From GCA-2683825 sp965662355 (GTDB lineage Bacteria > Planctomycetota > UBA1135 > GCA-002686595): a stretch of 64,000 nucleotides of DNA. Location of the stretch: the NCBI GenBank assembly GCA_965662355.1, contig CBFIHP010000012.1, positions 1 through 64,000 on the forward strand, given 5' to 3'. Position numbers and translations under genes: made by a program. Shown here one piece after another: positions 50,737 to 59,045 of this stretch; position 1 is the first letter of the stretch; the number at the start of each line of letters is the position of its first letter. A model generated the notes under the pieces. It ran no database searches, was not told the origin of the DNA, and saw only the letters and a list, made by a program, of their open reading frames with translations.

Positions 50737-51621
50737 GTGCGCACCCTGGTGGACCTCCTGGGAGACGACTCGCAGGCCGTCCTGAAAGGGGTCACCCGGG
50801 AGCTGGCCGCCTCGGGCAAGAGCGCGCTGCCGGCCTTGCGCAAGGCTGCGAAGGACCCCAATGCCTTGCGGCGAACGCGCGCGCGTAAGCTCCTGGCCCG
50901 CTTCGAGCGCGCGCGCGTCTATCGTCGCCTTTTGAGCTATGCGACCCGCAGCGAGCTCGATCTGGAGACCGGACTCTTCCTACTCGCGCGACTCGATCGC
51001 GAGCCGTTCGACGCACGCCCGTACAAGAAGGCCCTCGACGCAATGGCGTCCAAGGTGCTCGAGCAAGCAGGCAACGAAACGGGCAGCTTCGCGCGTCCCA
51101 TGGCGTTGTCGCAGTATCTCGGCAACGACCTGGGCTTCCTCGGCAGTGAAATCGACTTCGATCACCCCAATCACGTCCACCTGCACCGCGCGATCGAGAG
51201 CAAGCGCGGCATGCCGCTGACCTTGACCGCGATCTACATGTTCGTGGCCCGGCGCGCGGATTTCAAAGTGGCGCCGATCGCCCTGCCCGGTCGCATCTTC
51301 CTGCGGCTCTATCTGGGCGAACGGACAATGATTCTCGATCCCTTCGATGGCGGTCGGGCGCGTACGCGTTCGGATTGCATTCGCTACCTCGCCTTGCACG
51401 GGCTCGTCCCGCGGCCCGAGTGGTTCCGCGACGCCACGGACGCTGCGTTACTGCAGCGACACATCCTGAACCTGATGCAGAGCTTTCAGGTTCGAGGACT
51501 GAATCGCGATGCACGTGCGCTGCACCGTATTGCGGTGGCGATGAACGCCGTGCATGCCAGCTCGCTGGTCGCCAACCCTCCTATCGAGGATGGAGACGCT
51601 GGCAAAGGAGCGACGCAATAG
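50737..51621 (+). CDS. SirB1/transglutaminase-like family protein
   Basis: From the GTG at 50737 the protein is 294 aa. The frame stays open back to about 50611 with no standard start, so a rare start further upstream is possible. A helical N-terminus (about 1-60) precedes the SirB1-type core: MALSQYLGNDLGF, NHVHLHRAIESKRGMPLTLTAIYMFVARRADF, GRIFLRLYLG and MILDPFDGG. Family members are uncharacterised transglutaminase-like proteins; the canonical Cys is not obvious here. Its stop overlaps the apparent AUA start of the LON-domain gene, so the two are translationally coupled. Confidence 0.75.
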   Translation: MRTLVDLLGDDSQAVLKGVTRELAASGKSALPALRKAAKDPNALRRTRARKLLARFERARVYRRLLSYATRSELDLETGLFLLARLDREPFDARPYKKALDAMASKVLEQAGNETGSFARPMALSQYLGNDLGFLGSEIDFDHPNHVHLHRAIESKRGMPLTLTAIYMFVARRADFKVAPIALPGRIFLRLYLGERTMILDPFDGGRARTRSDCIRYLALHGLVPRPEWFRDATDAALLQRHILNLMQSFQVRGLNRDARALHRIAVAMNAVHASSLVANPPIEDGDAGKGATQ

Positions 51622-52286
51622 AGGAGCTCCCCGAAAGCTGGCCGGCTCCTGGAGAGGAGGAGCTGGGCGGATCGATCGTCCCGGTCTTCCCCCTGGTCAA
51701 CGTCTGGCTGTACCCGCTGGTCGTTCTGCCGTTGCAGGTCTTCGAAGTGCGCTACATGCAGATGATCGAGGACTCCCTCGACGGCCCCGGGCGGCTGGTG
51801 CTCGCCACGATCCAGGAAAGCCACGAGAGCGAAACGGCCGGAAATCCTCCTTTCTACCCCGTCGCAGGATACGGCGAAATCGGCCGCCACGAACGGCTGG
51901 ACGACGGACGCTTTCGAATCTGGTTGGTCGGTCTCAAGCGCATGTGGATCGAAGAAGTCCAAAGCGATCGGCTGTATCGCAAGGTCATGGTCCGCCCCAC
52001 CGAGGAGATCGAGGCTCCCCGGGAGCGTGAAAACGACCTGCGCATGGCACTGACGGAGGCCATCATCGAGCGCACGGGCGATCTGGAGGATTCCCACCGC
52101 AACCTGCCCCTGTCGCGACTCGTCGATTTCTTGAGCCTGCGCATGCGCCCTCCGCACGCCGAGATGAACCAGCTCTACTGTGAGCTGGACGTCGAGAAGC
52201 GGGTTCGGCTTGCCCTGGAGCAACACGCGATTCGTCCGCGACTCGAAGACGAAGACGAGGGTGAAGGCGAAACCGGCGAGAGCTAG
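51618..52286 (+). CDS. LON-substrate-binding-domain protein (stand-alone), apparent AUA start
   Basis: No ATG, GTG or TTG occurs at a sensible place in this frame. ATA at 51618 lies seven bases after AAAGGAG and overlaps the upstream stop (ATAG); it gives 222 aa. The PUA-like LON N-terminal domain is clear: VFPLVNVWLYPLVVLPLQVFEVRY, then GEIGRHERLDDGRFRIWLVG, with helices to the C-terminus and an acidic tail. There is no ATPase or protease domain. Such stand-alone proteins are thought to bind substrates or partners. Its stop shares CTAG with the converging exonuclease III gene. Confidence 0.75.
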   Translation: MEELPESWPAPGEEELGGSIVPVFPLVNVWLYPLVVLPLQVFEVRYMQMIEDSLDGPGRLVLATIQESHESETAGNPPFYPVAGYGEIGRHERLDDGRFRIWLVGLKRMWIEEVQSDRLYRKVMVRPTEEIEAPRERENDLRMALTEAIIERTGDLEDSHRNLPLSRLVDFLSLRMRPPHAEMNQLYCELDVEKRVRLALEQHAIRPRLEDEDEGEGETGES

Positions 52287-53053
52287 GCGAAGGTCGCGAT
52301 AACGGGCGCGTGGTCGCTCGGTTTCTTGCCCGCCCGCGCCTCGCGATCGACCTCGACGCCCGTGCAAGCAGCCATGGCAGGCCCCGAGAGCAGGTGGTGA
52401 TCGATGCGCAGCCCTCGGTCGCCGTTTTCGAAACCGCGGCGCCGGTAGTCCCACCAGGTGTAGACCCCGCCCTGCGGATGGAACTTGCGTAGACCGTCCT
52501 CGAGGCCGGTTTCGCACAGACCCATCAACGCCTTGCGCTCCGGGGCCGAGCACAGGATTCGTCCGCGCCAGCGATCGGGGTTGTAGACGTCCTTGTCGTC
52601 GAAAGTCACGTTGAAGTCGCCACAGACGCAGACCTTCTCGTCCATGGGAAAGCGCTCGACGATGAAATCGCGCAGGGCGGCTAGCCACTCGAGCTTGTAG
52701 TCGTAGCGCTCGTGGCCGACCTCCTGGCCGTTGACGACGTAGCAGTTCAGCACCATCACGTCCTCGATGGTGGCCGCGATCACCCGCGCCTCGCCATCGA
52801 AGCGCTCGATTCCGAAGCCCAGGGTCACGTCCTCGATGGGCTTTTTGGACAGAATCGCGACCCCGTTGTAGGTCTTCTGGCCGCTGAGAGCGACCTGGTA
52901 GCCCACGTCTTCGATCTCGTCGCGGGGGAACATCTCGTCCACGCACTTGGTTTCCTGGAGGCAAACCACGTCCGGCTGGCGCTCCGTGAGCCACGGCAGG
53001 AGCCGTTCCAGGCGGGCACGGACGGAATTCACGTTCCAGGTTGCGATTCGCAT
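52283..53053 (-). CDS. xth: Exodeoxyribonuclease III (AP endonuclease family)
   Basis: This 256-aa protein has the full set of exonuclease III motifs: TWNVNSVRAR, LQETKCVDEMFP (metal Glu), GVAILSKKP, NCYVVNGQEVGHERYDYKLEW, GDFNVTFDDKDVYNP and a final KKPSDHAPV (catalytic Asp-His). WWDYRRRGFENGDRGLRIDHHLLS is the usual DNA-contact loop. It cuts DNA at abasic sites and degrades 3' ends during base excision repair. It diverges from the helicase gene. Confidence 0.95.
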   Translation of the reverse strand: MRIATWNVNSVRARLERLLPWLTERQPDVVCLQETKCVDEMFPRDEIEDVGYQVALSGQKTYNGVAILSKKPIEDVTLGFGIERFDGEARVIAATIEDVMVLNCYVVNGQEVGHERYDYKLEWLAALRDFIVERFPMDEKVCVCGDFNVTFDDKDVYNPDRWRGRILCSAPERKALMGLCETGLEDGLRKFHPQGGVYTWWDYRRRGFENGDRGLRIDHHLLSGPAMAACTGVEVDREARAGKKPSDHAPVIATFA

Positions 53054-53173
53054 GCGTTTGGAGCTTTGACGAGGTGCGTGGGGCTCTTAGCTTATTGGGC
53101 TCGATTTGAACTTGAAACGCGGGCCCGACGAAACCTGGCCCCGCAGCCACCTTGCGGGGCGGAGCCCTGCGGA

Positions 53174-55039
53174 ATGACTTCACAACACAGAAAAGGCCAC
53201 CGGCACCGGCGCAAGCACAAGCCGGAGAGCCGCGGCGGCCCGCGCCGCGAGCATATCGAAGAACTCAGTCCTTCAGAAGACGTCCCCAATATCGAATCGT
53301 TCGGGGAGTGGGACCTGGGCGAGGAACTTCAACGTGGCATCGCGGCCATGGACATCACGCGACCGACGCCGATTCAGGCGCTGTCGATCGGTCCGGTGCT
53401 CGAGGGGCGCGACGTCATCGCCAAGGCCGAGACCGGCACCGGCAAGACGCTCGCCTTCGGTGCGCCGATGATAGCGCGTATCGATCCCGCCCGTGCGACC
53501 GTACTCGGACTCGTCCTGTGCCCCACGCGCGAGCTCGCGCAACAGGTGTGCGACGTGCTGCAGGCCCTCGCCCTACCGCGCGGCGTACGCGTGGCCCTGG
53601 TCGTCGGCGGCGACCCGATGCACCCGCAGATCGCGGCCCTACAGGCCGGCGCACAGGTCGTCGTCGGAACCCCCGGCCGCGTGCTGGACCTCGCCGGGCA
53701 GCGCTTCCTGTCGTTTCCGTGGACCGAATACGTCGTCCTGGACGAAGCCGACAAGATGTTCGAAATCGGCTTCCTCGACGACATCAAGAAGATCCTCGCC
53801 ATCACGCCCGACGAGCGACAAACGCTGCTCTTCTCGGCGACGTTCCCAACCGAGGTCCTGAAGCTTGCGCGCAACTCGACGCGCGACCCGCTCGAAGTCG
53901 CCACGGCCAAGGGCACGGCGACGGTCTCTTCCATCGATCAACGCTACCTCCAGGTGGACGAAGGCGAGCAGCCGATGGCCCTGATTCGCTTGCTCGAACA
54001 GAGCGGCAAGGACGATGTCTTCCTCGTTTTCTGCGAGCGGCGTACGGAGGTGGATCGCTTGATGCGCCGTCTCGAGCGCTTGCCGTTCCAGGTGAAGGCC
54101 CTGCATGGGGGATACGATCAGGCCTCGCGCTTCCGAGTGATGACGGCCTTCCGCACAGGTGATGTGAAAGCGCTGGTCGCAACGGATGTCGCCTCCCGTG
54201 GGCTGGACGTGCAGCACGTGACACACGTCATCAACCTGTCGGTTCCCCGGGAGTCCGAGTCGTATACCCACCGGATTGGCCGGACGGGGCGCGCGGGGCG
54301 CACCGGGACGGCGATCACGATGTTGATCCCGGCGGATCAACGGCGCTGGAACGATCTGTTGAGGAGGACGAAGTTCGATATCAAGCCGTTGGATGCGCCC
54401 GGGAGGACTCGGGCGCCTCGGGATCAGGACCGGGATCGTGGGCGAAGTCGAGATCGAGATAGCTCCCGTGATCGGGATCGTGATTCTCGGGATCGGGGTC
54501 GTGATTCTCGGGATCGGGGTCGTACACGTGGACCTGACCGGGATCAGGATCGGGAACCGGTTGGGAAGCGCGAGGATCGTTCGAGGCAACGCGAGACGAC
54601 CGAGGAGCAACCTGTGCGTCGCGGTCGTCGAGTCGAGAGCCGCGAACGGGAAGAGCGAAAACCGGAGCCCGAGCGACGGCCGCGCCGTCGCTCACGGGAC
54701 GAAGAGGTTCCGCGTTCGGAACGCTCGCGCGGGCGTTCCGAGGAGCAAGTCGAGGGGCCGGGCAGGCGTTCTTTCAAGGCCGAAGAGCTCCGGGATCGCG
54801 AGCCGGAAAAGCGCGAACAGCGGCGTCGGCGCGAAGCCCAGAAAGAGGAGCGCTCCTCCACCACGTCCAGACGTCGCCCCGACAAGGACTCGGAATCGTC
54901 CAGGCCGAGGCGGCAACGCTCACGGCGGGACGAGGGCACAGCGAAACCCGAGAAGCTCGATCAAGTTCGCGAACGTCCGCGCGCCGACCGCAAGTCCTCC
55001 TCGCCTTCCGGCCCCAGCGGGTTCGGCGAAGGAATCTAG
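53174..55039 (+). CDS. DEAD-box RNA helicase with a long Arg/Asp/Glu repeat tail
   Basis: The ATG at 53174 gives 621 aa; upstream frame lies over exonuclease III. Helicase motifs are PTPIQALSIG (Q motif), AETGTGKT (Walker A), PTRELAQQ, GTPGR, VLDEADKMF, FSATFP, ATDVASRGLD and HRIGRTGRAGRTG. The core ends near residue 395. The remaining 225 residues are almost only Arg, Asp, Glu, Ser, Lys and Pro, with RDRDS/RDRG repeats, and should be disordered and RNA-binding. It would unwind RNA in ribosome assembly or mRNA decay. It is followed 15 bp later by ferredoxin. Confidence 0.92.
   Translation: MTSQHRKGHRHRRKHKPESRGGPRREHIEELSPSEDVPNIESFGEWDLGEELQRGIAAMDITRPTPIQALSIGPVLEGRDVIAKAETGTGKTLAFGAPMIARIDPARATVLGLVLCPTRELAQQVCDVLQALALPRGVRVALVVGGDPMHPQIAALQAGAQVVVGTPGRVLDLAGQRFLSFPWTEYVVLDEADKMFEIGFLDDIKKILAITPDERQTLLFSATFPTEVLKLARNSTRDPLEVATAKGTATVSSIDQRYLQVDEGEQPMALIRLLEQSGKDDVFLVFCERRTEVDRLMRRLERLPFQVKALHGGYDQASRFRVMTAFRTGDVKALVATDVASRGLDVQHVTHVINLSVPRESESYTHRIGRTGRAGRTGTAITMLIPADQRRWNDLLRRTKFDIKPLDAPGRTRAPRDQDRDRGRSRDRDSSRDRDRDSRDRGRDSRDRGRTRGPDRDQDREPVGKREDRSRQRETTEEQPVRRGRRVESREREERKPEPERRPRRRSRDEEVPRSERSRGRSEEQVEGPGRRSFKAEELRDREPEKREQRRRREAQKEERSSTTSRRRPDKDSESSRPRRQRSRRDEGTAKPEKLDQVRERPRADRKSSSPSGPSGFGEGI
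54479..54520 (+). repeat. Two perfect 21-bp tandem repeats inside the helicase tail
   Basis: The 21-bp unit starting CGTGATTCTCGG at 54479 is repeated exactly at 54500. Each copy encodes RDSRDRG in the disordered tail. Shorter imperfect copies (GGATCGGGATCGTG-like) surround it from about 54410. The tail has apparently grown by in-frame repeat expansion. Confidence 0.85.
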
Positions 55040-55054
55040 GGCACGACCAGAGCC

Positions 55055-55462
55055 ATGGGCGGTTCAAACCCCTTCATCGAAGAAGTGGAAGCCAAGCTTC
55101 CCGAGAAGAACTACAAGATCACCTTCCTTCCGATGAACGAGCAGGTCGAGGTCGACCCCGAGGCGCTTCCGTACTGTCGCGACGGACTACCCGGCTCGGT
55201 GCTGGACATCGCTCTTGGACACGGCATCGACATCGACCATGCCTGCGGCGGGGTGTGCGCCTGTTCGACGTGCCACGTGATCGTCCGCGAGGGGTTCGAC
55301 AGCTGCAACGAGTCCTCGGACGACGAAGAGGACATGCTGGACAATGCTCCGGGGCTCGAGCCGCATTCGCGCCTGGGATGTCAGTGCGTACCCGACGGCT
55401 CGCAGGACATCGTCGTCGAGGTTCCGGACTGGAACCGGAACATGGTTCGGGAAGACCACTAG
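55055..55462 (+). CDS. fdx: 2Fe-2S ferredoxin, adrenodoxin/Isc type
   Basis: This 135-aa protein has cluster ligands C64, C70, C73 and C109 (HACGGVCACSTC and RLGCQC), with the C-x5-C-x2-C-x35-C spacing of the Isc/adrenodoxin type. GSVLDIALGHGIDIDHACGG matches the family. C68 and C111 are extra. It probably supplies electrons for Fe-S cluster assembly or a monooxygenase; no isc genes are nearby. Its neighbours are the helicase (15 bp before) and a 115-aa protein (25 bp after), which suggests one transcript. Confidence 0.93.
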   Translation: MGGSNPFIEEVEAKLPEKNYKITFLPMNEQVEVDPEALPYCRDGLPGSVLDIALGHGIDIDHACGGVCACSTCHVIVREGFDSCNESSDDEEDMLDNAPGLEPHSRLGCQCVPDGSQDIVVEVPDWNRNMVREDH

Positions 55463-55487
55463 GGTTCGATCCCAGAAAGGGGCCGAA

Positions 55488-55835
55488 ATGAGCGCCGATC
55501 TTCTCGAGGAGTTCCTGAGTTCGGGCGTCGTGCGCGGCATCGAGTACATCGAGGCCGGGGACCTGCGGACCATCAGCACGCGCTTCTTCGAGGCCATTGG
55601 CGGCATCGGAGCCGACCCCGGGGCCCTTTCGCCCGAGGAGTTGCGCACGACGCTGGAGCGCGGCTTGCCCCCGCTCTATCCCGCGGCGGATCCCCTGGGC
55701 CAGCGCACGATCGACGTCCTGAGGACGTATCTGGCCTTTCTGGAGCCCAGGACAGGGCCGGAGAGAGCCCGCCGCCTGGTCGAAGCCCTCGAGGAATGCG
55801 CCGAGCCCCTGCGGGAGAAGATCCGCTCCGGCTAA
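55488..55835 (+). CDS. Small hypothetical protein, 115 aa
   Basis: The ATG at 55488 follows AAAGG (55475-55479) at a good distance. The protein is mainly helical and acidic (LLEEFLSSGVVRGIEYIEAGDL; LEECAEPLREKI), without signal or membrane segments or metal motifs. I do not recognise it. Its position 25 bp after the ferredoxin gene suggests co-transcription, possibly with a related role. Confidence 0.62.
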   Translation: MSADLLEEFLSSGVVRGIEYIEAGDLRTISTRFFEAIGGIGADPGALSPEELRTTLERGLPPLYPAADPLGQRTIDVLRTYLAFLEPRTGPERARRLVEALEECAEPLREKIRSG

Positions 55836-55861
55836 TCCACAACAGGATCGCTATCGAGCGC

Positions 55862-55890
55862 TGGAGACGACCCCGCTCCCGGGATAGACT
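55862..55890 (+). promoter_or_regulatory. Possible promoter of the four-helix membrane protein
   Basis: TGGAGA (55862-55867) and TAGACT (55885-55890) are 17 bp apart. The ATG at 55902 lies 11 bases after the -10 box, so the transcript would be nearly leaderless. The same TAGACT box precedes tRNA-Leu. Confidence 0.35.
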
Positions 55891-55901
55891 CTCCCGCCGA
55901 A

Positions 55902-56351
55902 ATGCTGGTCATCTACCTACTCAACGTCCTCACCGTTTTCGCGGGAATTTCGATGTTCATCGGCTTCCTGCACCTCTTCGCGGCCATGAAGCGTTGCTTC
56001 GGTTACGGAGCCATGGCCGGGCTACCGATCGTGATCGGCCTGGCCTGGGCTCTCTTGCAAGCCGGACCCGACCAGGTCCTGCTCATGACCGTGGGCAAGG
56101 GCTTTCTGATCGCCTTCTGCATCATGGTCGTGATGAGCATCGCCGGAGGTGTACTTCTCGGCGGCAAGTTGACCGCCAGCGAAGCCGCCAACGGATATCT
56201 CGGTCTGCGGCCGATCCTCGTGACCTTCGTCGGCTGCGCGCTCTACATCCTGTTGATCCTGGGGCTCAACACCCAGGCTATCGGCCAGATGAACTTCTGG
56301 TCCGACGCCGCCAACATCGAAAAGTACGGCACGCCGGACGGCGGGCACTAG
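55902..56351 (+). CDS. Four-helix integral membrane protein, unknown
   Basis: This 149-aa protein has four hydrophobic helices (about 2-25, 35-55, 62-85, 105-125). The first (YLLNVLTVFAGISMFIGFLHLF) and the GKTA/GG-containing loop after helix 3 are the only distinctive parts. The end is polar (NIEKYGTPDGGH). I see no charged channel or transporter motif and cannot name a family. It converges on the DUF1080 gene with a 13-bp gap. Confidence 0.68.
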   Translation: MLVIYLLNVLTVFAGISMFIGFLHLFAAMKRCFGYGAMAGLPIVIGLAWALLQAGPDQVLLMTVGKGFLIAFCIMVVMSIAGGVLLGGKLTASEAANGYLGLRPILVTFVGCALYILLILGLNTQAIGQMNFWSDAANIEKYGTPDGGH

Positions 56352-56364
56352 GCCGCATTCTTCG

Positions 56365-57141
56365 CTACAGTTCGCGGACCCAGATGTTGCGGAAGCGCAC
56401 CGGGTTTCCGTGATCCTGCAGCAGAATGGGCCCCGTTGCGGGATGTGCTTTGTATTCCGGAACGCGCTGGTGCGTCGAACCGCCGAGGAAGGCACGTGCG
56501 TTGTGAACCACGATGCCGTTGTGGATCACGGTCACGATCGCAGGTGAGAGCAGCTTGCCGGATTCGGCTTCGAAGCTGGGGGCCTTGAACAGGATGTCGT
56601 AGGTCTGCCATTCGCCCGGCTTGCGACAAGCGTTGACAGCAGGCGGATACTGGCCGTACATCGACGCGGCCTGGCCGTCGGGATAGCTGTCGTTCTCGAA
56701 GGAGTCGAGCACCTGGATCTCGTAGCGGCCCATCAGGTACACGCCCGAATTGCCGCGGCCTTGAGACTTGCCCTCGACCTTGTCGGGAGCACGCCATTCG
56801 ATGTGCAGTTGCATGTCGCCGAACTCCCGGCGCGTCTTGATGGCTCCGCTGCGGGTCACTTCCATGGCACCGTCGACGAGCTTCCACCCGGCGTCTTCTC
56901 CACCAGTCTTCTGCCACTCGCCGAGGCTCGTTCCGTCAAAGAGCACGATGGCGTCGGAGGGTGCACCCATGCCGTCGCCGGGCGTGACGACGCGTGGACG
57001 GGGGCGCTGCTTGTCATGCACGCGCCACTTGCCATCGGGCAGGTAGGGCGTGTTGTCATAGCCTTCCTGGGTGGTGAAAGCGGCGGCACCGAGAAGTGCC
57101 AGGAGAACGAGAAGCATTGAGTAGCGAAGTGCGTTCTTCAT
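56365..57141 (-). CDS. Exported DUF1080 (3-keto-disaccharide hydrolase-type) protein
   Basis: This 258-aa protein has a signal peptide (MLLVLLALLGAAAFT) and the DUF1080 lectin-like fold: VLFDGTSLGEWQ at the start, WKLVDGAMEV, FGDMQLHIEWRAP, NSGVYLMGRYEIQVLDSF and PILLQDHGNPVRFRNIWV at the end. The family is abundant in Planctomycetota and Verrucomicrobiota, and some members hydrolyse 3-keto-glycosides. It follows the TPR lipoprotein by 14 bp on the same strand. TAGACT on the minus strand, 11 bp before its ATG, could give a separate promoter. Confidence 0.9.
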   Translation of the reverse strand: MKNALRYSMLLVLLALLGAAAFTTQEGYDNTPYLPDGKWRVHDKQRPRPRVVTPGDGMGAPSDAIVLFDGTSLGEWQKTGGEDAGWKLVDGAMEVTRSGAIKTRREFGDMQLHIEWRAPDKVEGKSQGRGNSGVYLMGRYEIQVLDSFENDSYPDGQAASMYGQYPPAVNACRKPGEWQTYDILFKAPSFEAESGKLLSPAIVTVIHNGIVVHNARAFLGGSTHQRVPEYKAHPATGPILLQDHGNPVRFRNIWVREL

Positions 57142-57155
57142 GATCGTCGAATAGT

Positions 57156-58613
57156 CTACTGCCTGAACTCAAGGGCAAATTCCAGGACGGAGGGATCGTC
57201 CGGCCCCAGGCGACGGGCGGACTCGAAAGCCTTGATGGCAGCACCGCGGCGCTCGAGCTTGATCGCGGCCCGGGCCAGGCCGAGGTGGGCCTGAACGTCG
57301 TCCGGCTTGGCACGAGTTGCGCGGCGATAGGCGCGCGCGGCTTCCTGGTAGCGCTCGAGATCCAGCAGGCATTCGCCCAGGAGCAACCAGGCCTCGACGC
57401 GTCGCGGATCCAGCTCGACACTGCGTTCGAGGGCCTGGACAGCTGCGCGATTGGCGCCCTGGGCGCGCAGAACGCCGGCGTGGACGAAGTGGGTCTCGCC
57501 CAGCTCGGGGGCCAGCTCGAGGGCGCGTCTGGCGTGCTTGACGGCGCGGGAGGCGAAGCCTTGTTCGACAAAGGCACGGCCGATCGCCATGTGCGTGTCT
57601 ACCGAGTCGGGATCGATCGCGAGCGCCCTGTCCCAGAGCTCCATGGCCGCTTCCTTCTCGCCGAGGTACATGAAAGTGTAGGCCAGGTTGTTCAGAACGG
57701 CGATGTCGTCAGGAAACTCGGCATGCAAGTCACCGAGGATGCGCTTGGCGATCTCGACCTTGCCGCGTCCGAGCTGCTCGATGGCGCGCATCATCAGCGC
57801 GGTCCGCGTGACCGCATAGCGCCGTATGTCGCGGGCGAAGGGGCCGGGCAGCGCGCGGTTGCCGCGCAGATGTGGATCGCCGGTCGGTGTGCGGTTCAAC
57901 CCCAGGGACAGTTCGACTTCCGCATCTTCCGTGCGACCGAGTTCGCGATACACGGTGCCCAGTAGATAGTGCGGAGCATGCAACGCCGGATCCAGGAGCA
58001 CGGCTCGCTCGAGGGCTTCGCACGCCGCATCGACATCTTCGAGCTCCCAGCACGCGGCCCCGAGTCCGAAGTATCCCTCGGCGCGGCCGGGGGAGTATCG
58101 AGTGGCGCTCTCGAACAACGTGCGCGCCTTTTCGAGTTGGCCTCGTTCCAGATAGGCATCGCCCAGGCGTTGCAGCACGGCGGCCTCCTGCGGAAGCTCT
58201 TCTGCAACGCGCACGAGCAAGGCATAGGCCTCCTCGTCGTATCCACGTTGCTGCAACGCAACTGCGCGGTGGAAGCGCCAGATGGGCTCGCCCGGATCCA
58301 GTATGGCCGCGTTGCCATAGCTGGCCGCGGCCTCCTCCCACAACTCGTTGGCTTCGTAGACGAGCCCCAGGGTTCCGTGGGCCGTCGCGTCGGCCGAAGC
58401 CGCACGGACCTTTTCGATGTGCTCGTCGACGAGATCCGCAACGCGCTTCTGTACGACACTCTGGGAACCGAGCAGCACCGGTTCCAAGGGCGTGGCGGTA
58501 GGGCCCCCGCATCCAACGATCAACAGCTGCAAGACGACCAGCACCAACCCCGGACCGGCAAGCCGGCGTCGCTCTACGAAGGGAGCCCTACGTTCATTCT
58601 GCACTACGTTCAT
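57156..58613 (-). CDS. TPR-repeat lipoprotein
   Basis: This 485-aa protein has a lipoprotein signal (VLQLLIVGCGG, Cys near residue 35). About ten tetratricopeptide units follow, such as AYALLVRVAEELPQEAAVLQ, EGYFGLGAACWELEDVDAAC, LNNLAYTFMYLGEKEAAMEL and AWLLLGECLLDLERYQEAA. It is a protein-interaction scaffold, most likely in the periplasm. It lies upstream of the DUF1080 gene in one transcript. No enzymatic domain is seen. It diverges from the small winged-helix gene with 100 bp between starts. Confidence 0.85.
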   Translation of the reverse strand: MNVVQNERRAPFVERRRLAGPGLVLVVLQLLIVGCGGPTATPLEPVLLGSQSVVQKRVADLVDEHIEKVRAASADATAHGTLGLVYEANELWEEAAASYGNAAILDPGEPIWRFHRAVALQQRGYDEEAYALLVRVAEELPQEAAVLQRLGDAYLERGQLEKARTLFESATRYSPGRAEGYFGLGAACWELEDVDAACEALERAVLLDPALHAPHYLLGTVYRELGRTEDAEVELSLGLNRTPTGDPHLRGNRALPGPFARDIRRYAVTRTALMMRAIEQLGRGKVEIAKRILGDLHAEFPDDIAVLNNLAYTFMYLGEKEAAMELWDRALAIDPDSVDTHMAIGRAFVEQGFASRAVKHARRALELAPELGETHFVHAGVLRAQGANRAAVQALERSVELDPRRVEAWLLLGECLLDLERYQEAARAYRRATRAKPDDVQAHLGLARAAIKLERRGAAIKAFESARRLGPDDPSVLEFALEFRQ

Positions 58614-58713
58614 GGAAGACGTCGCGCCACATCATACATCTCGAGATTTCGAAGAAACGTGGTGTGTCGTTCGTGGCCTTTGCAAATGGGCTTTCAACCC
58701 AAGAGGAACCACC

Positions 58714-59031
58714 ATGTACGACCCCTACCAACGGATCGAGCAGCTGACCGATGTGCTAGGAATCCTGGAAGACTCGCGCGCGGGTGTCACCGCCGTCGAA
58801 ATCGCCATGAGCCTGGGGTTCACCCAGAAGCGCGCCGAACGCCTCCTGAACGACCTCCGCGACGTCTTCACCGAAATCGAATCCGAATCCCGAACCGACG
58901 GCGAGTACTTCCGCCTCACCGGCCAGAACGGTACCGGCGCCCCCCACCTCGCCCCCGAAATCGTCTGGGTCCGCGCCTACACCACCCGCCGCCTCGACGG
59001 CCGCGACCTCGACAACCCCTACCCCCGCTAG
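58714..59031 (+). CDS. Small winged-helix (HTH_11/WYL-type HTH) DNA-binding protein
   Basis: The ATG at 58714 with AAGAGGAACC before it gives 105 aa. VLGILEDSRAGVTAVEIAMSLGFTQKRAERLLNDLRDVF reads as a winged helix like the N-terminal domain of WYL regulators, but no WYL domain is present. The short tail APEIVWVRAYTTRRLDGRDL is distinctive. It may be a truncated or naturally small regulator; divergence from the TPR lipoprotein gene makes that unit a candidate target. It converges on the cupin gene. Confidence 0.72.
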   Translation: MYDPYQRIEQLTDVLGILEDSRAGVTAVEIAMSLGFTQKRAERLLNDLRDVFTEIESESRTDGEYFRLTGQNGTGAPHLAPEIVWVRAYTTRRLDGRDLDNPYPR

Positions 59032-59045
59032 CCCCCCTACCGCGT

